From Oreohelix idahoensis (taxonomy: Eukaryota; Mollusca; Gastropoda; Stylommatophora; Oreohelicidae), in contig JAMPIV010021232.1 of the NCBI GenBank assembly GCA_024509875.1, positions 248,001 to 312,000 of the forward strand: a stretch of DNA of 64,000 bases, in the 5' to 3' direction. Numbering within the stretch: the first letter of the stretch is position 1; every line of letters begins with the position of its first letter. The notes under the pieces were generated by a model. The model did not search any database and was not told the DNA's origin. It saw only the letters and a list, made by a program, of their open reading frames with translations. Position numbers and translations under genes: made by a program. Shown here in pieces: positions 41,763 to 53,500 of this stretch.

Positions 41763-41884
41763 AGCCATCATTGGTTTTGTGAGCAGGAACCAAGCCCAGA
41801 ATATGCTGATTGGTCAGCCCAGCGGAACATTCCTATTGAGGTTCAGTGACTCGGAAATAGGGGGCATTACCATTGCCTGGACAG
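41763..41884 (+). CDS. STAT: STAT exon i: SH2 domain with phosphate-binding Arg
   Basis: The exon is 122 bp, with acceptor TTCATTTAG and donor GTAATT. It is entered in phase 2 and left in phase 1. It encodes [19 protein letters not shown] followed by [28 protein letters not shown] is the SH2 core. The Arg codon AGG at 41839-41841 is the invariant residue that holds phosphotyrosine and is needed for receptor docking and dimerisation. All key residues are intact, arguing for a functional gene rather than a pseudogene. Confidence 0.96.
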
Positions 41885-42074
41885 GTAATTCCTTTTGGTT
41901 GTCTTTAAATAAGTGTTTGTCTTCTTGTGGGGAGATATACTGCTTTTAACCTAAACAAACGTCCTTCGGTTATATCATTGTGCAATTGCCAAAAAGAGAG
42001 AGAACTCTATCTGAACTCTAGTGAATCATTGATAAACCCTAATCCCTGAAAAGGACTAATAGTGTCTGTCATCT

Positions 42075-42350
42075 AACCCCTGCAGACCCAAGTGCCAGTT
42101 ACAATGGTTTGGTCATGTCTGCAGAATGGGAGAAGTTCAACTTCCATGGCAAATATGGGAAACCAAGAGCCAGGGATCCAGACCTCCAGGATGACCCAGA
42201 GTTTGTTGGGAGGACAACATCAGACAATCCCAGAATGATCGAGGACTGGACTGGAACCAGGCCAAAAAGGAAATTGCTAATATAATAGCATGGCAATCTC
42301 ACTGGCTAACCTCCACACACCTAGGTAGAAGAGGATTGACTAATTAGAAG
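42075..42350 (+). pseudogene. LINE-3 3' fragment
   Basis: Plus-strand LINE-3 end: AATGGTTTGGTCATGTCTGC, GCCAGGGATCCAGACCTCC and AGAAGAGGATTGACTAATTAG, with frameshifts. Lies in the intron after the SH2 core exon. Confidence 0.85.
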
Positions 42351-42399
42351 TAGTAGCTAATAAGTGACAGTATTGTCTGCTGAAGCATCAAGTCTGTTC

Positions 42400-44330
42400 C
42401 ACTCTTGATTTTGTGTCATAATATTTGGATGGTGTGAAATAAAATTAAAAAATAGTTGCGTAGGAAAAAACCACATCTATGCCAGCAACCAGTACAACAA
42501 GGCCACCTGATGTCAAATGCAACAAATGTGTCAAGAACTGGTAACAGGTAATTTAAAAACGAGTTCAATGTATGTTCTGGCCAATCTGTATTTGTCTTGT
42601 TGTCATATAGAAGCATGTCTTTAAGATATAAAAACTTTAATGGGTTATTTGTCGATCTTGTGCGCATCGTATCATGGCTTGATGTGCTGTCATGTGTTTC
42701 TTTAAGATGTAACCCACCCTCCATTCTTACCCTTACTGCTACTTTGTGGATGTGCTGCTCATGTGCTGATTGATGAGGATGACCTGGCAGTGGGTGCAAA
42801 TTTTTTTGCATGTTACAGGGATTCATCTTCACTAGATGTCCATGGTGCTGCTCCACTGATGACCTTAATATCTTTGTTTCTCCACAGGTCTTCTCATGTT
42901 TTATTAGGTGCTTCTCTCAGACATCTTATTTTGTAAGTGGTGATTTTCTGTAACAGTTAGTGTGGGCAAGAGTAATTCAGGTAGAATTATATTGTTATCA
43001 GATTGACTTTTATGACTGATATTAGATTTGTAGTCTAAGGGAAATAATCCATAATACATTGAAGAAGGGGACAAGAATAGGGTTGATGTCCCTTGATCGT
43101 ACTGTTTAGCGCGGTTGACCTTGGCCAAGAATTATAAAGTTAAGTTTGGAGTTTTGTTTTTCTGAATGTGTTCAGCTATGTGAGCGAAGAGACTTTGCAC
43201 GGGAAATTTATATTTCGGGTGAGAGACAGCTTGTTCTAGAAGGTTCAGAAACAGTTGTAGTGCTAAATCGTTGTTCAAAATTAAATCAGTCAGATTTGAA
43301 ACGCTATAGCGTCAAGGTGCTAGTTTGGGTTTTCTCCTAAGTGTGTAAAGTGATTTAGAAGTGGCAAGCCGAATTGGGAGTTTTCATCGAGTGATAAGCC
43401 AAAGTGATTTTGGTTGATTCTGTGGTGACAGAAAAGTTATAACTATCATTCAGACACTCAATCGCTTGGTACGCCACAAGTAGATGTGACAGTTCATTAT
43501 TTTATTCTGTGGACAAGATGCCAGTGTTGCCAGTACAAGAAAATGTGTGTATTTTTGAAACAAACCAGGTACATTGAACTATATGAAAATATTACTAGAA
43601 GTGCAGTATAATAGACTGCACTTCTATTATACAGGCTAGAGAGCAGAAGAATAACTTGGTAAACCAACATACCTGGCGGTTAGGCCAGTCTCACTAAGAC
43701 ACGCCAAGTCAAGAAAATCAGAAGAAATAAGTCAGAACAAATAGAATAAGAAGTACATACGAAGAATATTAAGACAAGAAAAATAGTGACAACAGTAGTT
43801 CTCAAGCCACAACCACCATAACCACTAGAGACAGTATGAATATAGAAGCAGCGACAGAAAGAGAGGAAGAGAATAAAAGAAAAATGATATTTTATTATTA
43901 CCTACTGAAGTTTTGCTGTATAAAGTCTGCAGCCTCATGAGGAAGGTAGGGCATATCATTTCTTCAACATTTTGATCATTTAAATAAAGTTCAATATTTG
44001 ACTGTTACTGCTGTCAGCGTGAAGTCATTCATCAACTCGTGAAATCAACTGTCAGTGCATGAACTGTTGTCGTTGTTTTGAGAGTAAGAAGTCTCCCTTA
44101 CCACAGTTAAGCTGCCTGCTGTTTAGGGTAGAGATACGAAACATATACGATCAACAAAAATATGAGAAGTATGAAATACTAGACAAGTCATCATACACGG
44201 CCAAATTTATTTCTTTTTCATTGGTTAATGCCCAGGTCTGGCTTTGATTGTGCTTCACTCATTTAAAGGCGTGTTCAGTACTCTTGGATTAAAAAAAATA
44301 ATTATAATGAAAAGTTTTCTTATATTTTTT
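42400..44330. other. Unassigned intron; hairpin at 43596
   Basis: No gene recognised. A 146-codon minus-strand frame (42416-42856) has no known motif. 43596-43626 is a perfect 12-bp stem (TAGAAGTGCAGT) with a 7-base loop. Confidence 0.35.
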
Positions 44331-44334
44331 CCAT

Positions 44335-44625
44335 TTGATCTGCAAACTTTTATCTGAAATCCTTGAGGACAGCTCTGTTTTGGAAACCAGATTTTTTTTA
44401 GGTTTTCAGGTGTCGCCCAAGTCACATTCCAAAGTAGCCCAGATTCACACAAAAATTGCCCAAGTCGCCCATACTGTGTTCAAAAAATAGCCCAAAGGCA
44501 CCCAAAACATTTAGAAATCTCCCAAATAGGGATAGAAAAGTAGCCTAAAGTCGGCCAAAGAAACTTTCTATTTTCAGAATACTTAGGCTTTCAGGTGTTC
44601 GGATGAAAAGTTATAGACCTGTAGC
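44335..44625 (+). mobile_element. MITE D copy
   Basis: GAGGACAGCTCTGTTTTGGA, GGTTTTCAGGTGTCGCCCAA, ending AAAAGTTATAGACCTGTA. Confidence 0.8.
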
Positions 44626-44649
44626 AATTATTATATTGCTTCCTTAGTG

Positions 44650-45110
44650 TGAAAAAAAAAAAGATTTTCTGAAGTGTTGCATAAGACCAGTTTTATTTTA
44701 TGGACAATAAACAAAACAGTGCAAACACTATTGGAGGCAACACAGATGTGGTTTCTCAGAAAACTGTTAATAATCATATGGATGGCTAAGATAATTAATG
44801 AAGAATGCTTGAGAAGAGCTGATCAACAAAGGAATGTAATACAAATGTAAGGAGAAGAAATCAACCATTCACGGGACATGTGATGAGAAGAGGAGTACTC
44901 TAAAGCATTATGACCATGGACAAATAGAAGGAAAGAAAAGCAAAGGAAGATAGATATAATGAATAGCATGAAACTATGGCATGGGAACTGATCAATAATA
45001 AAACTGCCAAAGAGCATCAAAAATTGAGATTTGTGAAGGGGTATGATCACCTTCACCACCAGCATCTTACTTGGCACATTTGAGAGCAAACAAGGCAACA
45101 AAAGAATGTC
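44650..45110 (+). pseudogene. Decayed LINE 3' region, sixth type
   Basis: Heavily mutated plus-strand sequence resembling the post-RT region with R-M-L-R and G-x-I-E-G-K-R motifs (ACATGTGATGAGAAGAGGAG, AAATAGAAGGAAAGAAAAGC). A related relic is at 56445. Confidence 0.55.
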
Positions 45111-45364
45111 AGCCAGCCTCTACAGTTTTTAATATATTCTCTACCACAGGAGCTATCTCAGTAGTTTTCATGATGACTGTATGACTTAAAATCCATGGTT
45201 TTTTTCCCCAGGGGCTCGCATATCCCAGGGAAATCTCAGGCATTGCAACCAAAATGGTGTATTAGTTTTTAAGCAAAATATTTATCAGCTAATTGCGAAA
45301 CCATTTAGAGTCTAAATGATATGTGCATATTTTCAATACTCCTAATTCTTTTGTTGCCCCCAAA

Positions 45365-45605
45365 ATTTCCTGGAGGTCTCTGACGAGAGAAAGAATGGGA
45401 CTTCTGCCCCCTCAGGCATTTCGTACAAGGCCACTAGTATGAGGTTGTACATGGGCAGGCAACCTCATCATTTAAAACATGTTGCCGCAGAAACTGCTGC
45501 TGCAAGAGCATATGAATGCTTCGTGCAGGCCTCCTGCCAGGGAGCTAGCTGCAGTAGTGACCCCTATACTTCATAAGGAGTGGACAGAAAATGATGATTT
45601 CTATT
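45365..45605 (+). mobile_element. SINE C copy
   Basis: The most complete copy: TCTGACGAGAGAAAGAATGG, GGCAGGCAACCTCATCATTT, GCTGCTGCAAGAGCATATGA and GGAGCTAGCTGCAGTAGTG, ending ACAGAAAATGATGATTT. Confidence 0.85.
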
Positions 45606-46064
45606 GTTATGATTAGAGAGGAAGGTAGTCGAAGTTTGGGAGGAGAGAGGAAGGTCGTAGAGGTTTGTTCTTACAGCTAAATATCTGGTGCAGCAGCACA
45701 ATTGTAGAGCATGTTCTCTATCCACTGCTATATGTACGCAGCTTGGGCAGAGGAGGGAACAGTTGGGCTTATATTAACCTGGGTTCCGGTTCAGTCAGTA
45801 GAATGCTTAGCAGTCATGCCGCCCCATCAAGGAAGATGAGGGATTCCTAGACAGGATTTGTGTTGGAGCAGTGTGGTGGGGTTTTTTTTTCTGTTTTAGT
45901 TTTAATACTCTTAAGGAGTAGTGATAATTTTTGTTTCAGCTATAATACACACATTTGAAAATAGCCGAAAACACCCTTTTTTTAATATTCTGTGGTACGG
46001 TAGTTGTAATCTTAGGGGGTTATCTGAGGACCTGGCCAACCCTCCAGGGGGTATCCGACCAAAA

Positions 46065-46190
46065 GGATTGAGAACCAGTTACTTAAGTCATCATGCTCGT
46101 GTGGTGAATATCAGAATGACCTCAAAAGCATTGAGAACCACTTACTTCAGTCATCATGCTCCTGTGGTGAATATCAGAATGACCTAAGTC
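46065..46190 (+). repeat. Two-copy 63-bp tandem duplication
   Basis: ATTGAGAACCAGTTACTTAA and GTGGTGAATATCAGAATGAC are repeated once with few changes. Confidence 0.9.
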
Positions 46191-46277
46191 ATCATAAAAA
46201 GTCCAGGGTCTAATTTACATCTATGAATATTTGCACCACTATTTCATTTATTATTATTATTAAAATAACATTTACAG

Positions 46278-46433
46278 GTGAAAAAGAAGTCTTGAACCTT
46301 GCACCCTTCACTTCAAAAGATTTTAACGTCCGTGGACTAGCAGACCGAATCAAAGACTTGAGCACTCTTGTGACTTTGTACCCTAACAAACCCAAGGACT
46401 TTGTGTTCTCCAAATACTACACATCAACTACTG
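46278..46433 (+). CDS. STAT: STAT exon j: second half of SH2 domain
   Basis: The exon is 156 bp, with acceptor CATTTACAG and donor GTATGT. It is entered and left in phase 1. It encodes GEKEVLNLAPFTSKDFNVR, then GLADRIKDLSTLVTLYPNK and PKDFVFSKYYTSTT. P-F-T-x-K/R-D-F-x-x-R-x-L-A-D-R and P-x-K-P-K-D-x-V-F-x-K-Y-Y are STAT-specific SH2 features. The K-Y-Y-T block precedes the phosphotyrosine tail. The frame is perfectly open, and the following intron is full of LINE-3 and SINE C insertions. Confidence 0.95.
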
Positions 46434-46524
46434 GTATGTTTGAGATCGTAATCTAACTTTGTCTGACTTCCTCACTAGTAAATTGAAGAGTTGCACAGCA
46501 GTGAATCTGTATAACATGCAACAG

Positions 46525-46690
46525 GATTAGGCTGGCAACCTTATCATGTAAAACAAAATTGCTACAGACACCACCACTGCAAGAGTTTGTGCCCCTGACT
46601 GTAGGCAACCTCAAGGGCGCCATCAGCAGTGGTGGCTGCATGTTCCGTAAAGACTGAAGAAGATTATGATGATGACGATTTTGATATGGC
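46525..46690 (+). mobile_element. SINE C copy
   Basis: GGCTGGCAACCTTATCATGT, CACCACTGCAAGAG, CAGTGGTGGCTGCATGTTCC, GATTATGATGATGACGATT. Confidence 0.75.
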
Positions 46691-46867
46691 ATAAGTGAAA
46701 GGAATATAAAAATGGACACACTTATAGAATGGAATGCACAGAGTGATAGATCTAATTACTATTATCACCACCTTCACACTAAAGAATTGATGAATTTACT
46801 TGTAATTCCTGAAAATTAATTAGACTTAAACAATTTCTTTACATAATGATGTGAACAAAATTCTGCT

Positions 46868-47025
46868 ATGAGGCTAGCAACCTCATCATGTAAAACACAT
46901 TGCTGCAGAAACTACGACTGCAGGAGCACATGAATGCTTTGATGCATGCTCCTTCTAGGGCATTAGCTGCAGTGGTGGCTCTATGTTCCATACAGAGCAA
47001 AAGGGGAAATGATGGTGATGAAATT
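46868..47025 (+). mobile_element. SINE C copy
   Basis: GAGGCTAGCAACCTCATCAT, GCAGGAGCACATGAATGCTT, TAGCTGCAGTGGTGGCTC. Confidence 0.8.
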
Positions 47026-47033
47026 ATGCAGCT

Positions 47034-47247
47034 ACAGGTCTGTATCTGTTTATCCAAACACGTGAGAACTGAAATATTCTGAAAATCAAGTTTTTTGGTT
47101 GACTTTCGGCTACTTTTCAATCACTTTTAGGTGACTTTGGAGTATTTTTAAACGCAGTTTTGGGCGACATCTGGAAACCACAAAAATCCGGTATCTGAAA
47201 CAAAGCTGGCCCTCTGGGGATTTCACATAACATGATACAGACCTGTA
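47034..47247 (-). mobile_element. MITE D copy with clear inverted repeats
   Basis: Left end TACAGGTCTGTATCTGTTTA; right end, inverted, TACAGGTCTGTATCATGTTA. Thus 12 or more bases of terminal inverted repeat begin CAGGTCTGTATC, with TA on both outer sides, as expected for a TA-target element. Core in inverse orientation relative to 4471, 38098 and 44335. Confidence 0.85.
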
Positions 47248-47259
47248 ATTCATAATGAC

Positions 47260-48152
47260 TTACTTACTTACTTAGTCGTTCCCCCTCTACCGTGAGGTGT
47301 AGAGGTTTGGAAGAGAGAGCGCCAGACCATTCTATCAGCTGTCTTCTTCTTGGCCTGGTTCCATTCTAGTCCTCGGTCCTTCAAAGATTGTCTAATGTTG
47401 TCCTCCCAGCGGACTCTGGGTCGTCCTGGAGGTCTGGATCCCTGGCTCTTTGTTTCCCATGCTTGTCGTGGTAGCCGATCTTCTCCCATTCTGCAGACAT
47501 GGCCAAACCATCTTAGTTGGGACTGTTCTATTTGGGTCTGCAGCGGATGGGATTTTAGGCCTTGACGGATCGTCTGGTTGCGGACCATGTCTCTTCTTGT
47601 TACTTCAACCACTTTCCTCAGATACCTCATTTCTGAGGTTTGGATCTGGCTTTTGTGGGTTGTAGTCATTGCCCACGACTCGCATCCATATGTCAAGACT
47701 GGGACATAGGTGGAGCGGTATACAGCCATCTTCGTTTTCTTACCAACCTCTTTCTTGCTGAGGAATCCACGATTTATGGCCTGAAAAAGTCTCCCAGCCG
47801 CTGCTTTCCGAGTGGCCAACTCTTCTTTGATGCCTCCCTTTCGGTCTATAATAGCTCCGAGATATTTAAAGTGGTCGACCTGCTCCAGGACCTGTTCTCC
47901 CAACTTAATCTGATGTTTTCTTTCTTCTCGTGATATCACCATGGATTTTGTTTTAGAGCTGCTTATGACCATCCCTCTCTTCTCCAGCTCTTCCTTCCAG
48001 ACTTGCAGGTTGGATTGGAGATGTGCCTCTGATTTAGCAATCAGGGCAACATCATCAGCAAATGCCAGCTCCGAAATATAGACCTGTCTCATCTTCCAGT
48101 ACCCCACTGAATACTTTCTTGTTCTCTCCTTACATGCCTTGATGACATCGTC
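47260..48152 (-). pseudogene. LINE-3 copy, truncated, with 9-bp TSD
   Basis: 893 bp flanked by CATAATGAC (47251-47259 and 48153-48161). The minus-strand frame of about 290 codons includes ELAFADDVALIAKSEAHLQ (FADD box), HFKYLGAIIDRKGGIKEEL, YVPVLTYGCESWAMTTTHK, LRWFGHVCRMGEDRLPRQ and GSRPPGRPRVRWEDNIRQS to a stop at the 3' tip. The tail is (TAAG)n. The frame is intact, so the insertion is young. The endonuclease and first RT boxes are missing. Confidence 0.93.
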
Positions 48153-48246
48153 CATAATGACATGAATATTAATTACAATATCAAAATTATACATTGATTA
48201 TTTTAACTTATCTCATGTGTAAACGTTATTTTATTGTTAACATATA

Positions 48247-48407
48247 CTTACTTACTTACTTAGTCGTTCCCCTTCTACCGCGAGGTGTAGAGGTTTGGAA
48301 GAGAGAGCGCCAGACCATTCTATCAGCTGTCTTCTTCCTGGCCTGGTTCCATTCTAGTCCTCGGTCCTTCAAAGATTGTCTAATGTTGTCCTCCCAGCGG
48401 ACTCTGG
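48247..48407 (-). mobile_element. LINE-3 short insertion with 13-bp TSD
   Basis: 161 bp, almost identical to the right part of the previous copy. Perfect duplication TTGTTAACATATA (48234-48246 and 48408-48420). Confidence 0.93.
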
Positions 48408-48424
48408 TTGTTAACATATAATAC

Positions 48425-48680
48425 AAGCAAATGGATGGATAGGACACACATTAAGGAAACCTGTTGATAGCATTACAAGGCAGTTTTTATTCTGGAATCC
48501 CAAGGATATGTGAGGTAGAAGGAGAAACAAAAAGCCACAAGGAGACAAGAACCGGAAACAAATGAAAGGACTTAGGAAGACATGGAAGGATCTGGAACTG
48601 ATCGTTTAGGACAGAAGGACTTGGCATACGTCTGTTGGAAGCCTATGCTCCTTGGGCAGCTGATAGGCAATGATGATGAT
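48425..48680 (+). pseudogene. LINE-4 3' fragment
   Basis: ATGGATGGATAGGACACACA, CTGTTGATAGCATTACAAGG, ATGCTCCTTGGGCAGCTGAT. It ends about 70 bp before STAT exon k. Confidence 0.8.
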
Positions 48681-48746
48681 GATTGGTTAAATGAGAAAAT
48701 ATTTGCTAAAGAGATTATCTGGTTTGCTTGTCTTTTTCATCTGCAG

Positions 48747-48801
48747 AAAATATTAATAATGGAGGTTACATTCGCTCAATACTGAAGGAAACTCTTCCTG
48801 A
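48747..48801 (+). CDS. STAT: STAT exon k: activating tyrosine segment
   Basis: The exon is 55 bp, with acceptor TTCATCTGCAG and donor GTAAGC. It is entered in phase 1 and left in phase 2. It encodes ENINNGGYIRSILKETLP plus two bases of a Glu or Asp codon. It aligns with the STAT5 segment G-Y-V-K-x-x-I-K-x-V-x-P-E, whose Tyr is phosphorylated on activation. Here the Tyr codon TAC is at 48767-48769. The hydrophobic and basic residues after Tyr that contact the partner SH2 domain are kept (I, R and I-L-K). Confidence 0.92.
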
Positions 48802-50598
48802 GTAAGCTTGATTGTGTGTGTTTGTATTTTGTTTGTTTTTTCCTCTCTTTGGTTGCATTAATTCAAACATATTATTCAGACAGTCATGTATGATAGTTGT
48901 GGCCAGTTTGTGAGGATTTAGTTGCTTAATTCGGTTTCTCTTTGCATAAGTGAATTTGCCCATTTTATTCTTTCTGTATGATAGCATACTTGTGGTAGAA
49001 GTCATATAATGTACATACCTTGACAGAAAACAGTTACAAATTGGGGAAAATAGAAAAGACTTGAAAGCTAAACTTTACACATTTTTGAAATAAAATAAAT
49101 TGAGCCTGCAAAGAAAAGTCAGGATTATTTTCAGCAGTGTACTGTTTTATGGAAGAGAATGGTGGGAAAACACCAGGAGCACTGACACAAAACTAAACTT
49201 GTTCATGCCGTATGTTTCTTCTTCTTCTTTGATCCTTAGCCGCCGACCGTCAAAGCAGTCAGTGGCCATCACGCCTAGTGGCATCTTGTAGGGCAACAAC
49301 AAATTGATTCCACTTTGCTCGGTCGGTGCCCAGCTCTGGTTCATTCTTTGAGTCTCAGCCTCGACAGTCCTCTGCCAGGTTGTTTTTGGTCGGCCTCTCT
49401 TTCGTTTTCCTTCAGGGGTCCAAAGCATAGTTGTTCTTGTGATGGCATCGGGGTCTCTTCTGAGGACATGGCCAACCCAGCTCCAGCATCTGCCAGCTAT
49501 GATGGTGTGCATGTCCTCTTGCTTGCTCCGAGTAAGCAGATCTTGGTTGGTGATGGTATTCGACCAAAAGACTCAGTGAATTTTTCTTAGGCATGTTGTG
49601 TGAAAAGAGGACAATTTCGACATTTCCTTCTCTGTAACTCTCCAGCATTCCGCACCATAGAGAAGCACAGAAAGCACACAGCTCTGATATAATCTTAATT
49701 TTGTGCTTGTGCTGTATTGAGAGGACTTCCAGATGTTGTTTAGGTTAAAAAAGGCTGTTCTTGCCTTATTCATTCTGATGTTGATGTCTTTGCCTGCCCC
49801 GCCGTCTGGTGTTACTATGCATTCTAGGTATGTGAAGGTGTCTGTCTGTACCAGTTGCTGATTCCTTACTGATATGGGCTCAGGGTTGCTCACATTGAGC
49901 GTCATGACCTCTGACTTCTTTAAATTGATGTTCAAGCCCACATGCTGGCTAAACTTATTAAGTCTATCCGTTTTTTCCTGGATGTGTTGATGTGAATGTG
50001 CTAGTAGTGCAATGTCATCTGCATATTCCAGATCTTCCAATGTAGAAAATGTAGTCCATCTTATTCCTCTTGGACTGCCCTCTGTTGTCTGGCGCATCAC
50101 CCAGTCTATGACTGTTAAAAATAGGGTGGTTGATAAGGGGCATCCCTATCGTACTCCTGTCTTCACCTCAAAGGTTAGGTTGCTCTGCCCAACACAACAC
50201 GTAAAGTTGGCATAGAGGCTTTTTATGATTGACACTATGCAGCTTGGAATTCCATAAGCCCTCAGTATTTTCCATAAACTGTCCCTATGTATGCTGTCAA
50301 AAAGCCTTTTCAAAATCAACGAAATTAATGTACAGCTGTCTTTGCCATTCTGAGCAATGCTCTATAATGTTCCTGAGAGTGAATATATGATCTACACATC
50401 TTCTGTTCTTTCTAAATCCTGCTTGTTCCTTCCTCAGCTTGTGGTCTACTGCTTTTGAAATTCTCTGTATAATTATCCTGCCTAGTATTTTACTGGGAAC
50501 TGAGAGAAGAGTGATTCCTCTCCAATTATTGCAGTCTGCAAGATCTCCCTTCTTGGGCAATTTGACAATTATTCCTTTGTTCCACTCTGATGGTGTTG

Positions 50599-53500
50599 CA
50601 TACATGCCACACCTCAGAGATGAAAAACCTGTACAAAAAATTAAAAAACCTGTACAAAGACCCGCAAAACCTGTACAAAGACCCGCAAAACCTGTACAAA
50701 GACTGAAAAACGTAACAAAAGAGTTTATTCATGTAAAAGTATATTCAATTAGATGGTTCTGCACCATCATAGTGACATGCGGCCTTTGCCTTTTTAAGCA
50801 TGTCTTCACTTGCTTTAAAACCTAAACAACAAGAGTTAGAATTTATTTTGCATTGTAGAAATGCTGTGACTGTATCATCATTTAGTCTATTTCTGCAGTC
50901 CGTGTGAATCTTTTTCATCATAGAGAAAGACCTCTCACAGTCAGCATTGCTGTGAGGCAATGTCAATAAGCGTTTCACTATGACTGCCAGACTGAGAAAT
51001 CGTGTACGACCAGTGCTAGTTTTCAGGTTGATTATGTCAAGCCAGTACCTAGAAAAGCTTCTTTTTTGTCCAGCGTCAAATCTTGAAATACATTCATCAG
51101 GCAGCAAACAATAATCTTCAAATTCATCCTTTAACACCTCTTGGTCTAAATGTGGTGCAAAAGTGTTGGCCAGCTTACAGATTGCTGTATATTGAACTGT
51201 GTCTTTAAAGGCTGGATCAAGAATTTTGATATCCTTAAGGACTTCATTCTCAAATGGAAATTTATCCAATATCTTTTTCACAACAGCAACATAAAAGTTC
51301 CTCACATCTCTGAAAAATGAATTTCTCACTTGAGAACTTATATCTAACTCTTCCAGTAATGTCCTGTTGGACAGACCAACAGCAAGTGTATGGTCATCAT
51401 GCTGTAGATCACGTTCAGCATACTTTAACAATCTTATATCTTTCACCTCTTTTACATATTTCATCTCTACAAATTTGACAATAAATTTTCGTAGCAGACG
51501 ATCCATTTCATCCATCATACCACCTATTTGGGACTCATCTGTCTGAAACAATTTGTTAAATTCAGTCAACAGAGGTAGCACAAATTGGAGAAAACGTAGA
51601 GTCATCTGGGTCAGTGGTGATTTTAGTAACTGATGAATGTTTTTGACACGGCATGGTTTTTCCATATCGTCGTGGCTCTCGAAGTATGAAGATAGAGCAG
51701 AATATTGATTTAAAATTCTGTCCACTACTTTCTGCAAAGAAAGCCAGCGAGTCTGGCAGTGCTTTAGTATGTCTAGTGCATCCACTCCTGTAAACAGTTG
51801 AAACTCTCTGTATGATGATTTTTTTCCGTTTTGAGCTATGCTCAAAATGATAGAAGATATCTATCAAAAGGTCATCAACAGGAATAGTCAGCTGCTTTAT
51901 ACCCTCCTTGGCACAAAGATTTGCAAGGTGGCAAATACACCCTATACTAAACACATCAGGGATTCTTGCTCTTGATTCGCGTTAGTACAGAGTTTGATTT
52001 GCCAACCATTACATTGCAGTTGTCACTTGCAAAACCTATACAGTTAATCCATGGGATTTGTAAGTCGCTGAACACAGCATCAATATCACTGAAAATAGCT
52101 TCACTGGTTCCACCAGTACCGACCGGCATGCCCAGCAACCTGGTTCTAGGTCCTATGCCATCTTCAAATACCCTCACCATTATAGCTAAACGCTTGTCAG
52201 TTTTTCTATCATTTGACTCATCGATCATCAAGGAGAAAGGTGTCTTCCTGCATAATTTGATGACTGGCTCCGTTGCAGATGGAGCCAAGCAGTTTTTTAA
52301 TAATGGCTGTTGTTTTGGTTCGCTTGCATTTGAAACGTTTGGCAATAGCACTGTCCGGAAACATCTCAGCTGATAAGTCTGAAAAATGGTCAGCTATAGA
52401 AGCAGCTATGTTGTGTTGAGCAATAAAATTTGCAAATAAAACTTCAGCCCTCGTTATTTTATCATCTTCTTGTTGAGGCTGAGTAAAGAAGGCCTTGATA
52501 GAACTTCCGTTCTTCAGCTGATAGTTCCTTTCATGCAGTTTTGTTTTGAAATGCTCCCTCACATCGTGTAAGCCAGATGCCATCACTTTAATATCTCTAT
52601 TGCATATTCTACAGTATGCATGTGAAGAGCCTAATTTGGATGTCTCAATAATCCCAGGGAATGTAGTTGTCCAGTCAGATTGAAACTTCCCACGACGTTG
52701 ATCTTCTTCTAACCTCCTTTTTTTAAAGTTAGGCTCAGCCATGCTGTTAGATGGATGCAATATTTCCTGCTAGACAGAAAAAAAAAAAATATTAATGTGA
52801 AAAAGTAAATACAAATATTAATAATCAATTTGAAAAATATAATTATTTGTAATTTTAATATTATATAATGAAATAGAATCTTGGAAAAAAATTAATACAA
52901 TTTATGGTTGAAATGAAGAACAGTTGCTGTGTTTTCTATAGTGCCTTATAAAAGTACAGGCCTAAAGAGACCAGTAATAAGCATTATGGGTTAGGAATCT
53001 TAAATTTAAAATCTAATAAATTTTTTGCTAAAGCTGGTAATGAAAATATAAACTAGCGCTGGCGTAATATTAGCCTGTATATTTTCTACCGAACTTCAAA
53101 AATTGGAATAGCCGTTAAAGCCCAACTGGTAGTTTTAAATAGACCTTCCCATACAAATTTTAGTGTCAATCAAACATTGATAGTAGGCTAATTAATTATT
53201 TAATAATTATAAATCATTGAATGACCGTAATGATGACCACCAAAGGCAAAATAACATTGTTTTTTTAAAGAAACGAAATTAAAACTAAGAAGAGAAGTAG
53301 GCTAACTCCAAATAAACTTTTCTCTGATCGAGTTAAGATGTAAATTTTCCACGCTATTGTGGTTTTTTTTTTCTTTTCAGTTTCATAATTTGGTAATATC
53401 GTAATGACGGTCGCCGAATGCTCCGCATGTATTTTCGTACCATTTAGTAATCAGTAACCTCGCGCTAGCTTTAGCGAAAAATTGTGAATGAACACGCCAC

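Noticed and set aside
42416..42856. 146-codon minus-strand frame
   Set aside because: No recognisable motif, repeat or splice context; its His/Lys-rich composition does not resemble any family I know.
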